From the NCBI GenBank assembly GCA_009594995.1, contig VOPR01000006.1:124001-188000 (forward strand): a stretch of 64,000 bases of DNA, given 5' to 3'. The notes under the pieces are model-generated. The model searched no databases. It worked only from the letters and a program-made list of their open reading frames with translations, and was not told where the DNA came from. Positions 20,406 through 28,536 of the stretch are shown piece after piece (the first letter of the stretch is position 1; every line of letters starts with the position of its first letter). The translations under genes were made by a program, and so were the position numbers. The stretch is from Nitrospira sp. (GTDB taxonomy: Bacteria; Nitrospirota; Nitrospiria; Nitrospirales; Nitrospiraceae).

Positions 20406-21233
20406 TTAGGCCCACAGCCAGTCGATGAGGGACGAAAACCATCCCGTCACACTTGATAACCAGGATTCCTCCTGAGGTGCGGTTGCGGTTGCCGGGCGCG
20501 GTGCTGCCGGGGCCGCGGGTGTCGGCGTGACCTTTGCCGGTGCGACCGGAGCCGTGGGTGGTGCGACGACCGGTGTGGATTGAGAAGGAGCCGGTGCCGG
20601 TGCAACGTTCGTGGCCGGTGCCGCGGGTGTTGGGGATGCCGGTGCCGCGGCCGTCGGGAGCGCCGGTGAAGCTTCAGGCTGGGAGGGCTGGGGCGTAATA
20701 ACCGCAACCAGGTGTGGCGCTTCCGGAGTATTGTCCACCGTAGTCACATGGGCTTCCGGTCCTGACTGCTGCGTGGCCATGGTGCGCTCGCGCTGAGCCG
20801 TCAAAGCCTCCAACCGTTTTTCGATTCGCTTCGTCTCGCTGATTTCTTTCAGCATCGCCTGATGTCTGGCGCGCAATGCTGCGATGTTGTGTTCAAGAAG
20901 TGCCAGTTTGGCCTGGTTGGCCTTATGGAGCTGGTCATAGGATGTCTGGATTTTCTTCAACTCGCCTTTGAGATTCGCAAGTGCGCGTTCCTCGCGTTGA
21001 TTGGCAAGGTGTGCCGCATCTCGTTCTTGTTCCAACCCCTGGATATCGGCCTGCGTCTGAGCGAGTTCACCGGCCCGCGCTTTGACCTCGTGTCTGGCAG
21101 TGTCATAGGTCTGTTGCGAGACACAGCCTCCCAGCGTCAACGCAGCGCTTCCCAGCATCCAATAGAGCGTGACGGCTCGGATGTTCAGCGAGGAAACAGG
21201 TGCGGGTTGCGGACATGGGGTGATTGATTGCAT
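20406..21233 (-). CDS. Coiled-coil lipoprotein with Pro/Ala-rich linker and tryptophan-rich tail
   Basis: Protein of 275 residues. A lipoprotein signal ends in LTLGGC (about 32-37). A long coiled coil follows (about 45-150), then an Ala/Pro/Thr-rich flexible stretch of about 90 residues, and finally an amphipathic tail ending SWLSSVTGWFSSLIDWLWA. The layout suggests an envelope spacer anchored at both ends, but the family is not recognised. GGGAGG sits a few bases upstream of the ATG at 21233. Confidence 0.72.
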   Translation of the reverse strand: MQSITPCPQPAPVSSLNIRAVTLYWMLGSAALTLGGCVSQQTYDTARHEVKARAGELAQTQADIQGLEQERDAAHLANQREERALANLKGELKKIQTSYDQLHKANQAKLALLEHNIAALRARHQAMLKEISETKRIEKRLEALTAQRERTMATQQSGPEAHVTTVDNTPEAPHLVAVITPQPSQPEASPALPTAAAPASPTPAAPATNVAPAPAPSQSTPVVAPPTAPVAPAKVTPTPAAPAAPRPATATAPQEESWLSSVTGWFSSLIDWLWA

Positions 21234-21412
21234 GGGACATTCCTCCCCGATACGTACAGTGCCAGTCTATGCAAAGAGTGCTCCGCTTCTGCGGAGCCAC
21301 GGTGCCTCAGGCTAATTTTTCAGAAAAGTGGGGAAACGGCAAAATATTTCTGGAAAGCTGCAGGGGGCTGCCGGGCGAGCCTGGCGGTTTAGCGACGGAC
21401 CCAGTTCGTGAG

Positions 21413-22558
21413 TTATTGGATGATCGTGCAGTCAGGGGGCGGGTGAATTTGCATGTCGAGTCCTGCCTCATGCCAGGGTTGGAGACGGTGACCGTGATAG
21501 CGATAACCACCCAGGACGGGGTCGGCTGAGAGGAGTAACGGAGTATCCAGGTCCAGCACGTCGAAGCCGCCCAGGCCGAGTACGAGACTGAACGAGCACC
21601 CCATGGCGATACGGGTTTCGAGCATGCCGCCGACCATGAGGCGGAGGCCGGCCGAGCGGGTGAAGGCGGCAATGCGCCTGGCTTCTATCACACCTGTTTT
21701 CATGATTTTGATGTTGATGTAGTCGGCGGCCTGCATGTGGACGACCCGGCGCGCGTCATCCAGGGATCGGACGGACTCGTCAGCCGCCACGGGAATGCCG
21801 GTGAGATGTCGAATGGCCTGAAGTCCTTCGAGATCATCTCGCACGACCGGCTGTTCCAGAAGAACCAGCCGTCCCCCAAATTGCTTCACCCCTCCGGCAA
21901 AGCGGATGCAGTCTTCCCGGGAGAAACCTTGGTTGCCGTCCCCGATAAAGCCGATCCCGGAAAGTGCCTCGTGCACGGCTTGTAAACGGCGAATGTCTTC
22001 TTCGACATCGGTTCCGACTTTCATCTTGAACAGGCGGAAGCCCTGGGCGTACCAACCGCGCGCGAGGGCCAGTGTCTTTTCCAGGCTGCAAATCGGGATG
22101 GTGATGTCGGTTTCCCGCTCCCGGACATCGGCTTGTCCCCACAGTCTCCACAGCGGAATACGCTGTGATCGACAATAGGCGTCGAGCATGGCCGTTTCCA
22201 ACCCGCACCGGGCAGCGGGGTGGAGCGGGGCTTGTTCGTTGAATCGGTCTGCGATGGTTTCGTAATCGGCGACGGATTGTCCAACCATGGCGTGCGCCAG
22301 GTCTGTGGCGGCGCCGAAGCAGGTAGCCCGATCTTCGCCTCCGACCTCGGGAAACGGCGCGGCTTCCCCGACACCCTGAGTCCCATCCTGCAGGGTCACT
22401 CGCACGAACAGATTCTGCGCGGTCACGCGGGCGCCGGTGGCCACGACAAAGGGATCGGTGATCGGGATATCAACCGGCCAGATCTCGATGCGCTGTATGA
22501 TGTGTGCGTTCACCGGGGGCGTCGTGCTCACAGGCGGCGGCTCATCCGTAGCGATCAT
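21413..22558 (-). CDS. Enolase-superfamily dipeptide (L-Ala-D/L-Glu type) epimerase
   Basis: Protein of 381 residues of the muconate-lactonizing enolase subgroup. Active-site features: FKMKVG (first Lys pair), metal ligands in GDGNQGF, LLEQPV and AADESV, and the second catalytic lysine in INIKIMKTG. This set is typical of L-Ala-D/L-Glu epimerases that recycle murein peptides, though related dipeptide epimerases share it. The frame is open upstream to 22666, but the natural start is the ATG at 22558, giving a 17-base overlap with the sulfite-oxidase-like gene before it. Confidence 0.88.
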   Translation of the reverse strand: MIATDEPPPVSTTPPVNAHIIQRIEIWPVDIPITDPFVVATGARVTAQNLFVRVTLQDGTQGVGEAAPFPEVGGEDRATCFGAATDLAHAMVGQSVADYETIADRFNEQAPLHPAARCGLETAMLDAYCRSQRIPLWRLWGQADVRERETDITIPICSLEKTLALARGWYAQGFRLFKMKVGTDVEEDIRRLQAVHEALSGIGFIGDGNQGFSREDCIRFAGGVKQFGGRLVLLEQPVVRDDLEGLQAIRHLTGIPVAADESVRSLDDARRVVHMQAADYINIKIMKTGVIEARRIAAFTRSAGLRLMVGGMLETRIAMGCSFSLVLGLGGFDVLDLDTPLLLSADPVLGGYRYHGHRLQPWHEAGLDMQIHPPPDCTIIQ

Positions 22559-23186
22559 TTTTCCAGGGGAAGGCGCTGTTCGAATAGCCTCGCACTTCCC
22601 AGAATCCCTTCTCGTCGTGATCGGAGAAGGTGATCTCCTTGATCCATTTGGCGCCTTTCCAGGCATATCGCTTCGGGATGATCATGCGGACGGGGCCGCC
22701 GTGTTCCTTTGTGAGCGGCCGGCCATTCCATTTATAGGTGAGCAGGACGTCGTCGTCCTGGCAGGCGTCGAGCGGTAAGTTGGTGGTGTAGTCGTCGTAG
22801 GATTTGAACAGGACGAATCGGGCGGAGGGAAGCGGTTGGACGACCGCCATCAGTTGTTTGAAGCTGACTCCTTCCCATTCATTGTCAAAACGACTCCAGG
22901 AGGTGACGCAATGAAAGTCGGACGTGTCCTTGAACTGCGGTTGCGCAAGAAAGTCTGCCCAGGTCCAGGTTGCAGGAACGGCCACGGCGCCGCCGATGGT
23001 CAATCTCCATTCTGCCAGTGGAATGTCGGGCTTTTGACCCAGGTCGAGGACCGGCCAGGTTTCGACTAAATGTTGGCCGGGTGGGAGCCGATCGTCTCCT
23101 TCATAAAAGACCTCGCGCTCTTCACCACCGCGTCTGGCTTTCGCCCAGTTTTCCTTCGTTTTGATGAGACGGTCGTTTTGGTCCAT
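22542..23186 (-). CDS. Sulfite-oxidase-like molybdopterin protein
   Basis: Protein of 214 residues with the oxidoreductase molybdopterin-binding fold: LTIGGAV, then FHCVTSWSRFDNEWEGV containing the molybdenum-ligating cysteine, then HGGPVRMIIPKRYAWKGAKW. The C-terminal dimerisation domain of sulfite oxidases and the Tat signal of MsrP are both missing, so this is the short cytoplasmic type (YedY/SUOX-like) of unknown substrate. It overlaps the epimerase gene by 17 bases. Confidence 0.87.
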   Translation of the reverse strand: MDQNDRLIKTKENWAKARRGGEEREVFYEGDDRLPPGQHLVETWPVLDLGQKPDIPLAEWRLTIGGAVAVPATWTWADFLAQPQFKDTSDFHCVTSWSRFDNEWEGVSFKQLMAVVQPLPSARFVLFKSYDDYTTNLPLDACQDDDVLLTYKWNGRPLTKEHGGPVRMIIPKRYAWKGAKWIKEITFSDHDEKGFWEVRGYSNSAFPWKNDRYG

Positions 23187-23425
23187 CCTCGGCCTCCCTG
23201 GTTACAGAGTAGGATAAGAGGCCTTGGTCTTACAAGGGTCCTGTCAGTCGGCGGAGAGGGCGAAGGGTTCTGATGTGTGGCAATGCAGGACGAGGAGGCT
23301 ACCGGTCTGGTGTACGGAGCGGTTTGAATATCGCAGGGGGCCGGGTAGGAGGCTTGCGCAGGGAAGGCTCAGGTCGCAGGTGAAGGCAGCCACAGAGATG
23401 CCGCCGATTGGTCACCACGCCCCGG

Positions 23426-23575
23426 TCAGACGTGTAGACGGGTCTCTCGTTCACACCAACGTTGGGGGCGCATCAGCGTGCCCAGCGCGGCAATGGCGCA
23501 AATCGTCGCCAGCAAGACGAAGCTTGCGATGAGAAAAAATCCACCCTTCATGTCGTGCATCGAGAGCGGTCCCAT
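23426..23575 (-). CDS. Small single-pass membrane protein (49 residues)
   Basis: Reading frame too short for usual gene lists. It encodes MGPLSMHDMKGG, a hydrophobic helix FFLIASFVLLATICAIAALG (about 13-32) and a basic tail MRPQRWCERETRLHV. GGGGGGAG lies a few bases before the ATG at 23575, and a minus-strand extended -10 TGG-TACAAT sits at 23601-23609. Function unknown. Confidence 0.6.
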   Translation of the reverse strand: MGPLSMHDMKGGFFLIASFVLLATICAIAALGTLMRPQRWCERETRLHV

Positions 23576-24048
23576 GACATCTCCCCCCTGGTATAACCTA
23601 ATTGTACCACTTCACTCTGTGCGCCAACCGCATCCACAACGCCATGATTCTTCAGGAGAAGTTTTTCTCAGGCGTGAACTGCAGTGGGGGCAGGGGCGCA
23701 TCCACACATGTAAAGAGGTCTCGTGAACGGGGTGCGAGGTACGGGTCTGCTGTGGAACCGAATGTGTTGTCGGCATGGCAGCGTCCAGGACATCAATGAG
23801 CGCGTACACCATCGACATTACCTCCACTCACACCCAGTCTTCAAGAGTTCTTTCGGAGGGCACAGCTGCGAACTTGAGTGGGCAGGTCGGGCGGGTCAGA
23901 GTATGACCGCCATGGGTGGATTCATATTCTGATGGTGTTTGGGGTCGCTGGCTACTCCGATTGGCCCAGACGGGTTCTGCTGGAAGGCCGTGCGATTGAC
24001 ACATGAGCGAGGAGGCACGATGATACCGCCACGAAACATTGGAGGATT
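23576..24048. other. Long intergenic region
   Basis: About 470 bases between divergent genes. It holds the minus-strand promoter at 23601-23609 and a plus-strand micro-frame at 24020-24052. The middle part has only short frames without ribosome sites; I see no RNA gene or repeat in it. Confidence 0.5.
23601..23609 (-). promoter_or_regulatory. Extended -10 for the 49-residue membrane protein gene
   Basis: Minus strand TGG-TACAAT, predicting a leader of about 19 bases that contains the strong ribosome site. Confidence 0.4.
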
Positions 24049-24052
24049 ATGA
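24020..24052 (+). CDS. Possible 10-codon leader peptide before the TVP38 gene
   Basis: ATG at 24020 follows GAGGAGG at 24009-24015 and encodes MIPPRNIGGL. Its stop overlaps the start of the next gene as ATGA, and the GGAGG before that start lies inside its codons. This looks like a translational-coupling leader, but conservation is untested. Confidence 0.35.
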   Translation: MIPPRNIGGL

Positions 24053-24765
24053 CTATTTCTGCAGAATCTCCCCCTTCCACGCCACACGGGGGGCTCGGCA
24101 AACTGCTGCTGGGTCTGCTCGTCGGACTGGGCGTGACGGCATTCTTTTATTTTGACCTCGGTCACTATCTTTCGCTGGACGGACTCAAGGCCAACCGTGA
24201 TCATCTGCTGGCGTTCACAGACGCGAATTATCCCACGGCGGTTATCCTGTTTGTGCTGGCCTACTGCACGGTAGTCGGACTTTCTTTGCCAGGCGGGGCG
24301 ATCATGACCCTGGCTGGAGGGTTTCTGTTCGGGAGCCTGCTCGGAACGCTCTACGTGAACGTCGGCGCGACCGTCGGAGCAACACTGGCATTTTTGGTCG
24401 CGCGCTATCTTCTGAGAGATTGGGTCGAGCAGAAGTTCGGCAGCCGGCTGGGCCCCATTCAGGAAGGGTTTGCCCAAAATGCGTTCAGCTATCTCATGAC
24501 CCTGCGTTTGATTCCTCTCTTCCCGTTTTTTCTCGTGAATATGGTGTCAGGATTGACGCGGGTAAACATTGGAACCTATGTGGCGGCTACGTCCCTGGGT
24601 ATCATTCCGGGAAGCTTTGTGTTCGCCTATGCTGGGCGTCAACTTGGCACGATCAATTCGCTGAAGGAAATCGCGTCGCCCAATGTGTTGATGGCGTTTA
24701 CCCTGTTGGGGCTCCTGGCATTGGTGCCCATCCTGTATAAGAAACTCACCGGCAAGTCGACCTGA
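24049..24765 (+). CDS. TVP38/TMEM64 family membrane protein
   Basis: Integral membrane protein of 238 residues of the DedA-related SNARE-associated group. Hydrophobic segments at about 17-36, 62-105, 110-125, 150-180 and 215-232 and the family motifs LSLPGGAIMTLAGGFLFG and LMTLRLIPLFPFFLVN are visible. Family members act in lipid or small-molecule membrane transport; role here unknown. GGAGG lies five bases upstream of the ATG. The next gene, a flavoprotein disulfide reductase, begins within 60 bases, a frequent pairing. Confidence 0.88.
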   Translation: MTISAESPPSTPHGGLGKLLLGLLVGLGVTAFFYFDLGHYLSLDGLKANRDHLLAFTDANYPTAVILFVLAYCTVVGLSLPGGAIMTLAGGFLFGSLLGTLYVNVGATVGATLAFLVARYLLRDWVEQKFGSRLGPIQEGFAQNAFSYLMTLRLIPLFPFFLVNMVSGLTRVNIGTYVAATSLGIIPGSFVFAYAGRQLGTINSLKEIASPNVLMAFTLLGLLALVPILYKKLTGKST

Positions 24766-24821
24766 ATGAAACAATGCGCCCGGCCGGATATGTCCCGCAG
24801 AGAGACAGAAAGGCAGTGTCC

Positions 24822-26384
24822 ATGTCTGTGATGCCCCCCGATAGTCAGCACCTGATATTGCCGGATGATGAGCACAACCGGAACCTGGTGGCCAATGTGC
24901 ATCCGTCGAATTGGGTGAATCCGGAGCCGGTTGATCGGTACAACATCGTGGTCATCGGGGCAGGCACCGCTGGTTTGGTGACGGCTGTGGTGGCAGCAGG
25001 CTTGGGGGCGAAGGTTGCCCTTATCGAACGTCACTTGATGGGAGGAGATTGCCTCAACGTCGGGTGTGTGCCATCCAAAGGTCTGCTTCGCGCCGCGAAT
25101 GTGTGGGCACAGTTACGGGATGCGCCGGATTTTGGGGCTCATATTCAGACCGGGGTACCCTATGATTTCGGTGCGGCGATGGCCAGGATGCGACAACTGC
25201 GAGCCAGAATCAGCCACATGGATTCCGCGCACCGGTACAAGTCGCTGGGTGTGGATGTGTATATCGGTCAGGCACGGTTCGCCGGGCAGGACACGGTGGC
25301 GGTGGAGGGCCCGGCAGGGAACCGGATCGTACCCTTCGTCAAGGCGGCGGTGTGCACGGGTGCGAAGGCTTCGGCTCCCCCCATCCCGGGCCTGGAAGAG
25401 GCGGGATATCTGACAAACGAAACCGTCTTTTCCCTGACTGCGCTGCCGGCACGGATCGGAGTGATCGGCGCGGGACCGATCGGGTGCGAACTGGCCCAGG
25501 CCTTGGCGCGATTCGGCAGTCGTGTCTCGCTCATTGAAGCGATGCATGGCATCCTGCCGAATGAGGATCGGGACGCGGCGGAACTTGTCCACCAGTCAAT
25601 GATTCGCGACGGCGTGACACTTCATTGTTGCGGGAAGGATCTGAAGGTTGAAAAAACGACTGATGGCAAGCGGCTCACCGTCGATTCGCATGGCCGGTCA
25701 TATGACCTGACCGTCGATGAAATTTTGGTAGGGGTGGGGCGGACGCCGAACGTGCAGGGGTTGGGGTTGGAAGCGATCGGGGTCGAATTCGACAAGACCG
25801 GCGTGAAGGTGAACGACCGACTCCAGACCACGAACCCCTGCATTTATGCCGCCGGCGATATTTGTTCGCGATACAAATTTACGCATGCGGCGGATGCGAT
25901 GGCGCAGATCGTAATCCAGAATGCCTTGTTTCCGCACCCGTTCGGGCTGGGATATGCGAGCGTGGATTCGCTGATCATGCCCTGGTGCACCTTTACCACA
26001 CCGGAAATCGCCCACGTCGGCCTGTACGAAGCAGATGCCATAAAAAAAGGGTTGGAGGTCGAAACATATACGTATAACTTTCACGAGGTCGATCGCGCCA
26101 TCCTCGATGGTGAGGAAGAGGGCTTTGCCCGCATTCACATCCGGAAAGGGACGGATACAATCCTCGGCGCGACGATTGTGGGCGCGCATGCCGGTGACTT
26201 GATCAGCGAGGTATCCGTTGCCATGAAGGCCGGCGCCGGTGCCAAGACGATTGCCGCCACGATCCATCCCTATCCCACGCGGGCCGAAGTCATCAAGAAA
26301 GCCGTTAATCTCTGGCGAAAAGCGCATTTCACTCCGCGAACCAAGACGCTGTTGGCCAGGCTTTTTGCCTGGATACGGCGGTGA
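24822..26384 (+). CDS. Mercuric-reductase/dihydrolipoamide-dehydrogenase-like flavoprotein
   Basis: FAD and NAD(P)-dependent disulfide oxidoreductase of 520 residues. FAD site VVIGAGTAGLVTA, redox pair in GGDCLNVGCVPSK, NAD(P) site IGVIGAGPIGCELAQALA, AAGDI and the C-terminal dimerisation domain with the active HPYPTRAE are all visible. The C-terminal vicinal cysteines and the N-terminal metal-binding domain of true mercuric reductase are absent, so the real substrate is likely another disulfide or quinone-like compound. ATG at 24822 chosen; 24774 is an in-frame alternative. Likely in an operon with the TVP38 gene before it and DUF3047 behind. Confidence 0.87.
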   Translation: MSVMPPDSQHLILPDDEHNRNLVANVHPSNWVNPEPVDRYNIVVIGAGTAGLVTAVVAAGLGAKVALIERHLMGGDCLNVGCVPSKGLLRAANVWAQLRDAPDFGAHIQTGVPYDFGAAMARMRQLRARISHMDSAHRYKSLGVDVYIGQARFAGQDTVAVEGPAGNRIVPFVKAAVCTGAKASAPPIPGLEEAGYLTNETVFSLTALPARIGVIGAGPIGCELAQALARFGSRVSLIEAMHGILPNEDRDAAELVHQSMIRDGVTLHCCGKDLKVEKTTDGKRLTVDSHGRSYDLTVDEILVGVGRTPNVQGLGLEAIGVEFDKTGVKVNDRLQTTNPCIYAAGDICSRYKFTHAADAMAQIVIQNALFPHPFGLGYASVDSLIMPWCTFTTPEIAHVGLYEADAIKKGLEVETYTYNFHEVDRAILDGEEEGFARIHIRKGTDTILGATIVGAHAGDLISEVSVAMKAGAGAKTIAATIHPYPTRAEVIKKAVNLWRKAHFTPRTKTLLARLFAWIRR

Positions 26385-26391
26385 GACGAGT

Positions 26392-27129
26392 ATGACGCGC
26401 TTCCGACTAATCCTGCCCGCGCTCCTGCTTATCTCACCTGTGGCCGGGTTCGCGCAGGAGCCGGCGATGCTCAAGGTAGGAGCCTTTACTGCTGCCGTTG
26501 CGGGTGCGGAGTTGCCCGACAGCTGGAAGCCGTTGACCTTCAAAAAGATCGAGAGGCAGACACGCTATGAAGTGGTGAAGGATGGAGGAATGTCTGTTGT
26601 CAAAGCGGTGAGCGAGGCGAGTGCGTCGGGACTGACCAAGGCCGTGACGATCGATCCGCGTGAGTACCCGATTGTCCGCTGGCGCTGGAAGGTGGAGAAC
26701 CTGCTGCAGAAAAGCGACGTCCAACGCAAGGATGGTGATGACTATCCCGCGCGACTGTACATTACGTTTGCCTATGAGCCCGACAAGGTGAGCTTCGGGA
26801 AAAAACTGAAATACAAGGCCGGCCAGGCGCTGTTCGGCGACATACCGATCGGTGCGTTGAATTATATTTGGGACGCAAAAAGCCCGGTCGGCGCCATGGT
26901 AGACAATGCTTTCACCAGCTTCGCGAAGATGATTGTCGTGGAGAGCGGCGCTCAGCGAGTCGGTTCCTGGGTCGAGGAAGAACGAAATGTCTATGAGGAC
27001 TATCGGCTGGCCTTCGGCGAGGAACCTCCGGCGATCAGCGGCGTGGCGATCATGACCGATACGGACAACACGAAGGAGCGAGCCGTTGCCTATTACGGCG
27101 ATATTGTCTTTGCCCGGTCTCAGAAATGA
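26392..27129 (+). CDS. DUF3047 exported protein
   Basis: Protein of 245 residues with a signal peptide (LILPALLLISPVAGFAQ) and a DUF3047 domain: VRWRWKVENLLQKSD, DDYPARLYITFAYEP, NYIWDAKSPVG and VYEDYRLAFGEEPPAISGVAIMTDTDNT (in parts). Predicted beta-sandwich; no enzymatic role known. It starts seven bases after the flavoprotein stop, so it belongs to the same transcript. Confidence 0.86.
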   Translation: MTRFRLILPALLLISPVAGFAQEPAMLKVGAFTAAVAGAELPDSWKPLTFKKIERQTRYEVVKDGGMSVVKAVSEASASGLTKAVTIDPREYPIVRWRWKVENLLQKSDVQRKDGDDYPARLYITFAYEPDKVSFGKKLKYKAGQALFGDIPIGALNYIWDAKSPVGAMVDNAFTSFAKMIVVESGAQRVGSWVEEERNVYEDYRLAFGEEPPAISGVAIMTDTDNTKERAVAYYGDIVFARSQK

Positions 27130-27163
27130 AGGGTGCAGGCAGTCTGTTCAGGAGATGAGGGCG

Positions 27164-27194
27164 GAGCGGCCGACCTGTGCAGGGTCGGCCACTC
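27164..27194. terminator. Bidirectional hairpin between convergent genes
   Basis: GGCCGACC (27168-27175) pairs with GGTCGGCC (27183-27190) around a seven-base loop; three more pairs extend it beyond one mismatch. It lies between the DUF3047 gene and the convergent gene ending at 27237. No T run. Confidence 0.6.
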
Positions 27195-27236
27195 CAGGAC
27201 ACCGGCGAGCTGATGCGGGTTCGCAGTGTCAGCGGG

Positions 27237-27647
27237 TTACTGAACGGAATTTGCGAAGCCACCGTGGGTAATCTCAGCCCGAATGGTGTCACCGACTTTT
27301 TTGTTCCCCCGGAGATGTTTGGTACCCTGCCCGACTCGCACCTTCATCTGACTGCCGTCATAGTCCTCTACCGTATACGTTTCCCCTTGGATGTCTTTGA
27401 CTGTGCCGCCGACCGTTTTCCAGGCGGTTCCCGGCTTGGAGTCGTATTGGCCGGGCTTCGGGGCCGGCGCCTGCTCAGGGACCGATCCTAAGAGGGAGGC
27501 AGCTGCGGCTGCCGAGGTGGTGGCAGGAGCGTGATGTTTGCCGGCCTTCTCCTTATCCTTTGCAGATGCCGGGGCCGCGAAGACGCTGATGGCGGCGAGG
27601 GTCGCTGCTGCGATGGTGATCAGTGACGTCTTGGATGTGGCGTGCAT
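27237..27647 (-). CDS. Small exported protein, unknown function
   Basis: Protein of 136 residues with a signal peptide (SLITIAAATLAAISVFAAPASA) and a basic linker. The C-terminal 70 residues (VGGTVKDIQGETYTVEDYDGSQMKVRVGQGT) look like an OB-type small beta barrel of the kind found in DUF5666-like secreted proteins. AGGAGGAG precedes the ATG at 27647. Function not known. Confidence 0.72.
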   Translation of the reverse strand: MHATSKTSLITIAAATLAAISVFAAPASAKDKEKAGKHHAPATTSAAAAASLLGSVPEQAPAPKPGQYDSKPGTAWKTVGGTVKDIQGETYTVEDYDGSQMKVRVGQGTKHLRGNKKVGDTIRAEITHGGFANSVQ

Positions 27648-27989
27648 AACACTCCTCCTTGGATGAATACGGCTGCAGGTCGACGTATGGATCAGCAAGT
27701 CGTGTGCCGGATCACTCCGTGCACAATGTGTTGAATCCCCTCGGATAGATGCTGGTTATGTGCGGTTATAGCCATTGGGGGCGTACCGTTGAGGAGGGAA
27801 ATGCCGACATCTGTTCAATTCTGCCCAGGTATCGGCGGCAGATACTGCGTAGCCGTAGTTTGTTTCGTTGGTCGGAATGCCCCCACCGTTTTGCGAGCCA
27901 ATAGAAACGTGAATCTGGTTGTCAACGAGCCGACCCCCTAGTACGTTGGAACAGGTGGCAGGCAAGTGGTGCTAACCAAGGGAGGATGT
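27648..27989. other. Divergent intergenic region
   Basis: About 340 bases between two genes for small exported proteins. It contains CCCCCTAGTAC (27933-27943); an ACTAGTACTTAAG word occurs near 46003. No gene, RNA or clear promoter can be named. Confidence 0.4.
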
Positions 27990-28307
27990 ATGAAGCAGGT
28001 GATCTGGAGTGCGGCATTACTGTCGTTGTGTGCCCCGGCGTTCGTGTTTGCGCAGGCGGAGACGCCGAAGATTGATCAGCGCCAGGCGAATCAAGAGCGG
28101 CGGATCGATCAGGGAATTGCCAGTGGCCAACTGAATGAACGCGAAGCGAATCGCTTGAACAATCAGCAGGAGCACATCAACAAGATGGAGGACAAGGCGA
28201 AGTCTGACGGTGTCGTGACGAAAAAGGAACGTGCTCGAATCGGTCACGCGCAGGATCGTACTTCGCGCCACATTGCTCGCCAGAAGCACGACCGCCAGCA
28301 GCGCTAA
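27990..28307 (+). CDS. Small exported helical protein
   Basis: Protein of 105 residues with a signal peptide (VIWSAALLSLCAPAFVFAQA) and a charged helical mature part (ERRIDQGIASGQLNEREANRLNNQQEHINKMEDKAKSDG, in parts). The QGxxSGxLxxxEAxRL periodicity is shared with small periplasmic proteins seen widely in Proteobacteria and Nitrospirota. AAGGGAGG sits at a good distance before the ATG at 27990. Unknown function. Confidence 0.72.
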   Translation: MKQVIWSAALLSLCAPAFVFAQAETPKIDQRQANQERRIDQGIASGQLNEREANRLNNQQEHINKMEDKAKSDGVVTKKERARIGHAQDRTSRHIARQKHDRQQR

Positions 28308-28399
28308 TGTCTCTAGCCGGTGCCGAGGCCGGCGGTCGGGCAAAGGTCCGTCTTGCCGGCTGCATCGGACGCCGCGCTCGTGCTTCCAGTCGAGTGTCT

Positions 28400-28443
28400 C
28401 CATGCCGTCCACAAGTCAGATTGTGGACGGCATGGCTGTTTTT
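28400..28443 (+). terminator. Intrinsic terminator
   Basis: A 15-bp perfect stem (28400-28414 with 28421-28435), six-base loop, followed by CTGTTTTT. This is the clearest rho-independent terminator in the window and ends the transcript of the small exported protein. Confidence 0.85.
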
Positions 28444-28521
28444 CATCCCGCTCTTCGTTTTCGGAAACCACAGCAGGCCTCTCCTCTGGTCACGTCGAGA
28501 CTGAATCAACTCGCTCGATCC

Positions 28522-28530
28522 TGTTAGAAT
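28522..28530 (+). promoter_or_regulatory. Extended -10, leaderless start of the tRNA nucleotidyltransferase gene
   Basis: TGT-TAGAAT ends six bases before the ATG at 28537. No ribosome site exists between the two, so the mRNA probably begins at or beside the start codon. Confidence 0.55.
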
Positions 28531-28536
28531 GCCGGC

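Noticed and set aside
23995..24024. TTGACA at 23996 with GATGAT 17 bases later as promoter of the TVP38 gene
   Set aside because: Weak -10, and it would exclude the well-formed leader frame at 24020; left undecided rather than annotated.
24822..26384. Mercuric reductase merA
   Set aside because: No N-terminal metal-binding domain, no C-terminal vicinal cysteines and no mer genes nearby; annotated as a related flavoprotein instead.
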